Shown here: in pieces, positions 60,801 to 64,000 of the stretch
How positions within the stretch are numbered: the first letter of the stretch is position 1
Layout of the letters: every line of letters begins with the position of its first letter
Source of the DNA: an uncultured Prevotella sp.
Lineage (GTDB): Bacteria > Bacteroidota > Bacteroidia > Bacteroidales > Bacteroidaceae
Assembly: GCA_944320195.1 (NCBI GenBank)
Contig: CALUGP010000005.1
Span: 1-64,000, forward strand
Direction of reading: 5' to 3'
DNA length: 64,000 nucleotides
Notes under the pieces: generated by a model
The model's input: the letters and a program-made list of their open reading frames with translations, nothing else
What the model was told of the DNA's origin: nothing
Databases searched by the model: none
Program-made: the position numbers and the translations under genes

Positions 60801-61040
60801 GTAGCCGATGTAGCTGAAGATGAGCGTCTTTCCCTCGGGCACTTGCAGCTTGAAGTGGCCGTCAAGGTCGGTAACCGTCCCCACGCCGCTGCCCTTCAGC
60901 TGCACGCTGCAGCCTATCAAGGGGTCGCCATTGGAGTCGGCGACGGTGCCCGAGACAGTCACCATGCCCTGCGCCAGTGCCGCCGCAGGCAGCAACGCCA
61001 AGACGGACAGCAGCAGGAATTGCATAATCCTTTGTTTCAT
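57828..61040 (-). CDS. susC: SusC-family TonB-dependent transporter
   Basis: The protein is 1,070 residues from MKQRIMQFLLLSVLALLPAA (signal peptide). An N-terminal carboxypeptidase-regulatory-like domain (VSGTVADSNGDPLIGCSVQL) comes first. A TonB-box/plug follows (LNEVVAVGYGTMKRSDITGS, IQIRGVNSLNSSNEPVYVID), then a 22-strand barrel ending SFVFTLDATF. It imports glycan fragments with SusD using TonB energy. The frame extends 24 codons upstream, but the promoter box at 61,110 and the signal peptide fix the start at 61,040. It is the first structural gene after the divergently placed sensor's stop codon. Confidence 0.95.
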   Translation of the reverse strand: MKQRIMQFLLLSVLALLPAAALAQGMVTVSGTVADSNGDPLIGCSVQLKGSGVGTVTDLDGHFKLQVPEGKTLIFSYIGYKTKELKAQKNMKVTLDDDTHVLNEVVAVGYGTMKRSDITGSVVSVKAEDLEQTSAATMDQMLQGRAAGLTMTSNSGAAGSSTSIQIRGVNSLNSSNEPVYVIDGSIVRSEAGQDTYSNPLDGLNPNDIESIEILKDASATAIYGAQAANGVIIVNMKKGKEGAPRISLKATAGFSNLPKKLDVMNLRQMGAYVTDLGISESSEGYLANPDVLGEGTDWQDAMFRTGVKQEYNLSVRGGAKNVNYSVSGGYYTEDGIIINNGFERFTLRTALDIKAYKWLDLGATVNISHTDQNTGMASWGVVGNALGMLPNIPVKNEDGTWGKAGYNSETNSWTPNPVAIASITTRDNKKSATRANFYFTLKPWKWLSWRNEVTYDVNTDNYRYLLPAYDLGGTRRDYATHEASKTYNQYMSLKSVATGNWKIKSHKLSLMLGYEMNDRYRDYLYGQRLGGSDDNLALVGGDGTQDSNDGWTTTERFVSFFGRLTYNWLDRYLLTATVRHDGSSRFARGQRWGTFPSAALAWRISEEPFFAPLLETVNSLKLRVGYGLVGNANLADNTYQPTFTNMISNFGTGYLTANMPNYDGLTWEKTHSWNIGLDLSLWDNRIEFIFDAYRKDTKDLLLQTALPWYTGTHITGGTSAQWANVGSMRNEGIELTLNATVINKKNFKWKTGLTYSLNRNEITALNSETGFIDKTLNFKTWGGETVTRTAVGHSVSQYYGYRVAGRINSAADFLRDNGDGTSTVIAATPNYRVGTVVSNASASALKTSIGDLLFKDLNGDGIIDSNDRDFLGSGLPKYTFGWNNTFTYKRWTLSIFMYGSVGNKVFNWQRRQMDEPSLLSGSVTNKFTRVSNYAKWAYRDGNSGNQNVWNVYVVEGADPSETRIDNNHGNYNSRVSDRYVEDADYLRIKNIVLSYSFPRSICKKLMLQSLKLSGNVQNVYTLTGYTGYDPEVGSQNGQYSMSGQGMLMYGVDTGKVPTPRSFVFTLDATF

Positions 61041-61109
61041 AAATGTGTTTTTTATTGTTAGTAAATCGTATTTCGCACCTAGGCATAAAAGGTTGCAAGC
61101 CAACGGATG

Positions 61110-61117
61110 CAAAATTA
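61110..61117 (-). promoter_or_regulatory. -7 box of the susC operon
   Basis: TAATTTTG on the minus strand, 70 nt upstream of the susC start. Activation would be expected from the HTCS encoded just upstream. Confidence 0.6.
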
Positions 61118-61217
61118 CGACAAGCGCGCCATACCGCCCAAATGTGGCGTTGCATGGCGCGCGTGATTTGTTAAGCGCATGTTACGTGGCGTTTCAACGG
61201 CCTGCGATTTTGTAACA

Positions 61218-64000
61218 TCAGGCCTCGCGTCCGCCCTTCGGCGCGTGCTTGGCCATGTATTCTGACGGTGTCACGCCAAAATACTTCTTGAACGCGGCGG
61301 CGAAATGGTTGGGGTTGACCATGCCCACGGCGTAAGTCACCTGCGAGACGGTTACATCTCCGCGCTCGAAAAGCTTTGCGGCCTGCTGCATGCGGAGGTT
61401 GCGTATGAACTCGCCGATGGTTATCCCCGTCATCTCCTTCACGCGGCGGTGCAGCTGAACGCGGCTAAGCCCTACCTCGGCGGCCAGCGCCTCGACGTTG
61501 AAGTCGCTGTCTGAGAGGCGCTCGTTGACAGTCTTCATTATCTTCTCCATCAGCTGCGCGTCGTTGCCTTTCAGCTCGACGGGCTTCACGGCGTCCTTCT
61601 GTTCCTGCACGCCGGAGAACTTTCCGCGCACACGGTTGCGGTTGGCTATGAGCGAGGCGGCGGTGGCCTGCAGCTCTTCCATGTCGAAAGGTTTGTCCAT
61701 GTAGGCGTCGGCCCCGTAGTCAAGTCCCTCGAGATGCGACTGGTGTTCAACCTTGGTGGTGAGCAATATGACGGGAATGTGGCTCGTCTTGGTGTTGTTC
61801 TTAAGGCGGCGCAGCAGCGTGAAGCCGTCCATCTCGGGCATCATCACGTCGCTTATGACGAGGTCTGGCAGCGTCTCTGCCACCGCCTCGAGCGCCTCGC
61901 GGCCGTTGGTGTAGGCGGCAACATGGTATTCCGTGCCAAGCTCTGCCGTGAGGAAGTTGCGTATTCCCTCGTCATCGTCAACCACGACTACCTTGTATCC
62001 CGTGGTGCGTCTCCTCCTTTGGGGCCTCTCACCGGCGTCGGCTGCAGTTTCGGATACAGCCTGTTGCGCGTCGGTTTTCATCGTCCGGCCGGTAAAGAAA
62101 CTGCCGTCAACAATGCTGCCCTTGGGCAGATGGCGCATGCCTACGGGCAAGGTAACGGTGAAGATGGAGCCGCTGACGCCGTCGGTGCGGTTGCGTGCCA
62201 CGATGTCGCCGCCGTGCAGCTTCACCAGTTTGTACGTAAGGTTAAGGCCTATGCCGAAGCCAAGCTGCCCTGAGGCGGTGCGTGAGGACACTTGGTAGAA
62301 GCGGTCGAACACGCGCTTGAGCTGCTTCTCGTCGATGCCTTGTCCCGTGTCGGCGACCGTGAGGCGCAGCCTGCCGCCGCCGTCGGCCAGCGTCACGGCT
62401 ATCTCTCCGCCGTCAGCAGTGTATTTCAGGGCGTTGGTGAGCAGGTTGTTCACCACCTTGTCAAAGTTGTCATGGTCGATGTAGGCTGCCAGGCCGCCGC
62501 CGTCGGCGGTGAAAGAGAGCTTTATTCCGCGCTTCTCTGCCTCAAAGTCGTAGTCGTGAACGATGTCGCCTACGAACTGTCTCATGTCCGTCAGTGCGTA
62601 GTGCAGCTTCATCTGGCCCTTCTCTATGCGGCGTATGCTCAGTATCTGGTTTACGAGCTGGAGCATGCGGTCGGTGTTGCGCTTCATGCCGCGCAGCGCG
62701 CGGTTGGTCTGCTGGTCGTAGTCGTGGCGCATGAGCGAGTCGAGCGGACTCTTGATAAGCGTGAGCGGAGAGCGCAGCTCGTGGGCCACGTCGATGAGGA
62801 AGCGTATCTCAGACTCGTTGTTGTCGGCCTGCTGCTTGCGCCGGTAGGCTGTGAACGCCAGGGCGATGACGGCCAGCGCGGCCATTGTATATAATGTGTA
62901 GGCCCACCACGAGCGCCACCACGGCGGCGTGATGCGTATGTCTATCTGCTCTACGGCCGATGTCATGCCGCCGTCGCAGGCCCTTACGAGCAGCGTGTGG
63001 CTGCCGGGCTGCAGGTGGGTGAGGGTTATCTCGCTGGTGCCGGCGGCCGTCTGGTGCCACACTCCGCGCGGCTCGTCCTTGAAGCGGTACTCGTAATACA
63101 TGTTGTCGGCCTCGCGGAAGTCCATCGTTGAGAAGCGCAGGGTGAACGTGTTGTCGCGGTAGCCAAGGCGTATGGCATCTTCAGGCATCACCACCTGCCG
63201 CCCTTGCAAGTACACTCCGGTCAGGGCTATGCCGCGCTTGAAGCCATCCATCCTCACCTTCTGCGGCATGAAGAAGGTTATGCCGCGCTCGTTGCCGAAG
63301 TAGACGAGGCCGAACGGCGACACGCCGCAGACTCCGCGCTGGTAGTTGTCGTCCTCGAGGCCGTTGCCCCGGTAGAACACGGCCATGCGCCCAGTGCGCC
63401 TGTCGAGCCGGCACAGGCCGCGGAAGGTGCTCATCCATAGGCAGCCGTCGTCTCCCTCGGCTATTCCGCAGACGCTCTCGACGGGCAGTCCGTCGGCCTT
63501 GGTGTAGTGTTTCCAGGCATGCCCGGCCGTGTCGTAGCTGAAGAGCCCTTTGTTTGTGCCGAACCACATCAGGCCGTCCCTCGTCTCGGCTATGGCGTAA
63601 GTCACGGCGGAGCGCATCGTGGAGTCCATCCTGATGTCGAGCACGCGGTCGCGCCCGGGGTCGTAAGCGTCGATGCCGTAGTAGTGGCCTATCCAGAGAA
63701 GGCCGCGCGAGTCGGTCTTCAGCACGTTAAGGTAGCGGTTGTGCAGCTGCATCTTGCCGCCGCAGAGGGTGCGGCGCGACAGCCCGTCGGGCGTGAACGA
63801 GAACAGGCCCTTGTTGAAGCAGGCAATGTAGACGTTGCCCCGTTTGTCGGCGGCGACGCTCTTGACGTAGCTGCCAGCGATGTCCTTGTCGGCTATCCAG
63901 CGCGCCGAGCCGGTGCGCGTGTCCAGCAGGCACACGCCGTCGTTGTAGTGAGTGCCCACCCACACCTTGCCACCGCCCACGGGCATGATGGCGCTTACAC
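61218..64000 (-). CDS. Hybrid two-component system sensor-regulator (5' end outside window)
   Basis: At least 927 residues of an HTCS are present. Remnants of two beta-propeller (Reg_prop) domains (RDGLMWFGTNKGLFSYDTAG) come first, then a Y_Y_Y domain ending HLQPGSHTLLVRACDGG and one membrane helix (WAYTLYTMAALAVIALAFTA). A HisKA follows with the phospho-His in FLIDVAHELRSPLTLIKSPL, then an HATPase with NLLTNALKYTADGG, a receiver with DLVISDVMMPEMDGF, and an AraC-type HTH at the C-terminus. It senses a periplasmic oligosaccharide and activates the adjacent susC operon directly. The N-terminal propeller continues beyond base 64,000. Confidence 0.94.
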   Translation of the reverse strand, partial: VSAIMPVGGGKVWVGTHYNDGVCLLDTRTGSARWIADKDIAGSYVKSVAADKRGNVYIACFNKGLFSFTPDGLSRRTLCGGKMQLHNRYLNVLKTDSRGLLWIGHYYGIDAYDPGRDRVLDIRMDSTMRSAVTYAIAETRDGLMWFGTNKGLFSYDTAGHAWKHYTKADGLPVESVCGIAEGDDGCLWMSTFRGLCRLDRRTGRMAVFYRGNGLEDDNYQRGVCGVSPFGLVYFGNERGITFFMPQKVRMDGFKRGIALTGVYLQGRQVVMPEDAIRLGYRDNTFTLRFSTMDFREADNMYYEYRFKDEPRGVWHQTAAGTSEITLTHLQPGSHTLLVRACDGGMTSAVEQIDIRITPPWWRSWWAYTLYTMAALAVIALAFTAYRRKQQADNNESEIRFLIDVAHELRSPLTLIKSPLDSLMRHDYDQQTNRALRGMKRNTDRMLQLVNQILSIRRIEKGQMKLHYALTDMRQFVGDIVHDYDFEAEKRGIKLSFTADGGGLAAYIDHDNFDKVVNNLLTNALKYTADGGEIAVTLADGGGRLRLTVADTGQGIDEKQLKRVFDRFYQVSSRTASGQLGFGIGLNLTYKLVKLHGGDIVARNRTDGVSGSIFTVTLPVGMRHLPKGSIVDGSFFTGRTMKTDAQQAVSETAADAGERPQRRRRTTGYKVVVVDDDEGIRNFLTAELGTEYHVAAYTNGREALEAVAETLPDLVISDVMMPEMDGFTLLRRLKNNTKTSHIPVILLTTKVEHQSHLEGLDYGADAYMDKPFDMEELQATAASLIANRNRVRGKFSGVQEQKDAVKPVELKGNDAQLMEKIMKTVNERLSDSDFNVEALAAEVGLSRVQLHRRVKEMTGITIGEFIRNLRMQQAAKLFERGDVTVSQVTYAVGMVNPNHFAAAFKKYFGVTPSEYMAKHAPKGGREA

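Overview
The window looks like Bacteroidetes DNA, most likely from a Prevotella-like member of the Bacteroidales. The evidence is the recurring -7 promoter box TAnnTTTG, SusC/SusD pairs, a hybrid two-component regulator, fimbrillin lipoproteins, MobV mobilisation and PcfJ/PcfK proteins. It splits in two at about base 26,977. The left part is a moderate-GC, plasmid-like mobile element. The right part is GC-rich chromosome. The join lies inside a tyrosine recombinase gene that loses its catalytic C-terminus there.

Mobile element (about 1-26,977). It carries a ParA/ribbon-helix-helix partition pair whose upstream 8-bp-phased TACTA array is split by an IS630-type insertion sequence. It also has two single-strand-binding proteins, a sliding-clamp (DnaN) homologue, a MobV relaxase with a hairpin-rich oriT-like leader, a winged-helix protein and an OmpA-type protein. 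Other genes are a lipoprotein operon, a serine-resolvase relative without its catalytic serine, two phosphoribosyltransferases (one translationally coupled to a SLOG/DUF1273 protein), a lone PD-(D/E)XK protein, a PcfJ/PcfK operon and a umuDC pair. Many small overlapping genes of unknown function fill the rest. Six leftward operons are preceded by the same nested hairpin, which keeps AATACGC opposite GGAAGAT in an internal loop. Tandem TATAAnnGG motifs lie beyond several of these hairpins. Between umuC and the junction is a regular array: four 44-45 bp palindromic repeats separated by exactly 45 bp, enclosed by 24-bp inverted repeats.

Chromosome (about 26,978-64,000). A calcium P-type ATPase, a HAD-like protein, RibF and a CPBP protease come first. 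A tripartite efflux system (TolC, HlyD/EmrA, DHA2-type MFS) and an AraC regulator follow. The remainder is a leftward polysaccharide utilisation locus: HTCS sensor, SusC, SusD, two surface glycan-binding lipoproteins, GH115, SGNH hydrolase, GH43, three fimbrillin-type lipoproteins and GH95. GH115, GH43 and GH95 together suggest branched glucuronoarabinoxylan as substrate; this is inference. Eight intergenic blocks of a hairpin-forming repeat (core AAAGRCSGYCTTT) mark operon boundaries on the chromosome and are absent from the mobile element. One of them has entered the 5' end of the GH43 reading frame.

I saw no tRNA, rRNA, cas genes or reverse transcriptase. Assignments rest on motif recognition by eye, without database searches.
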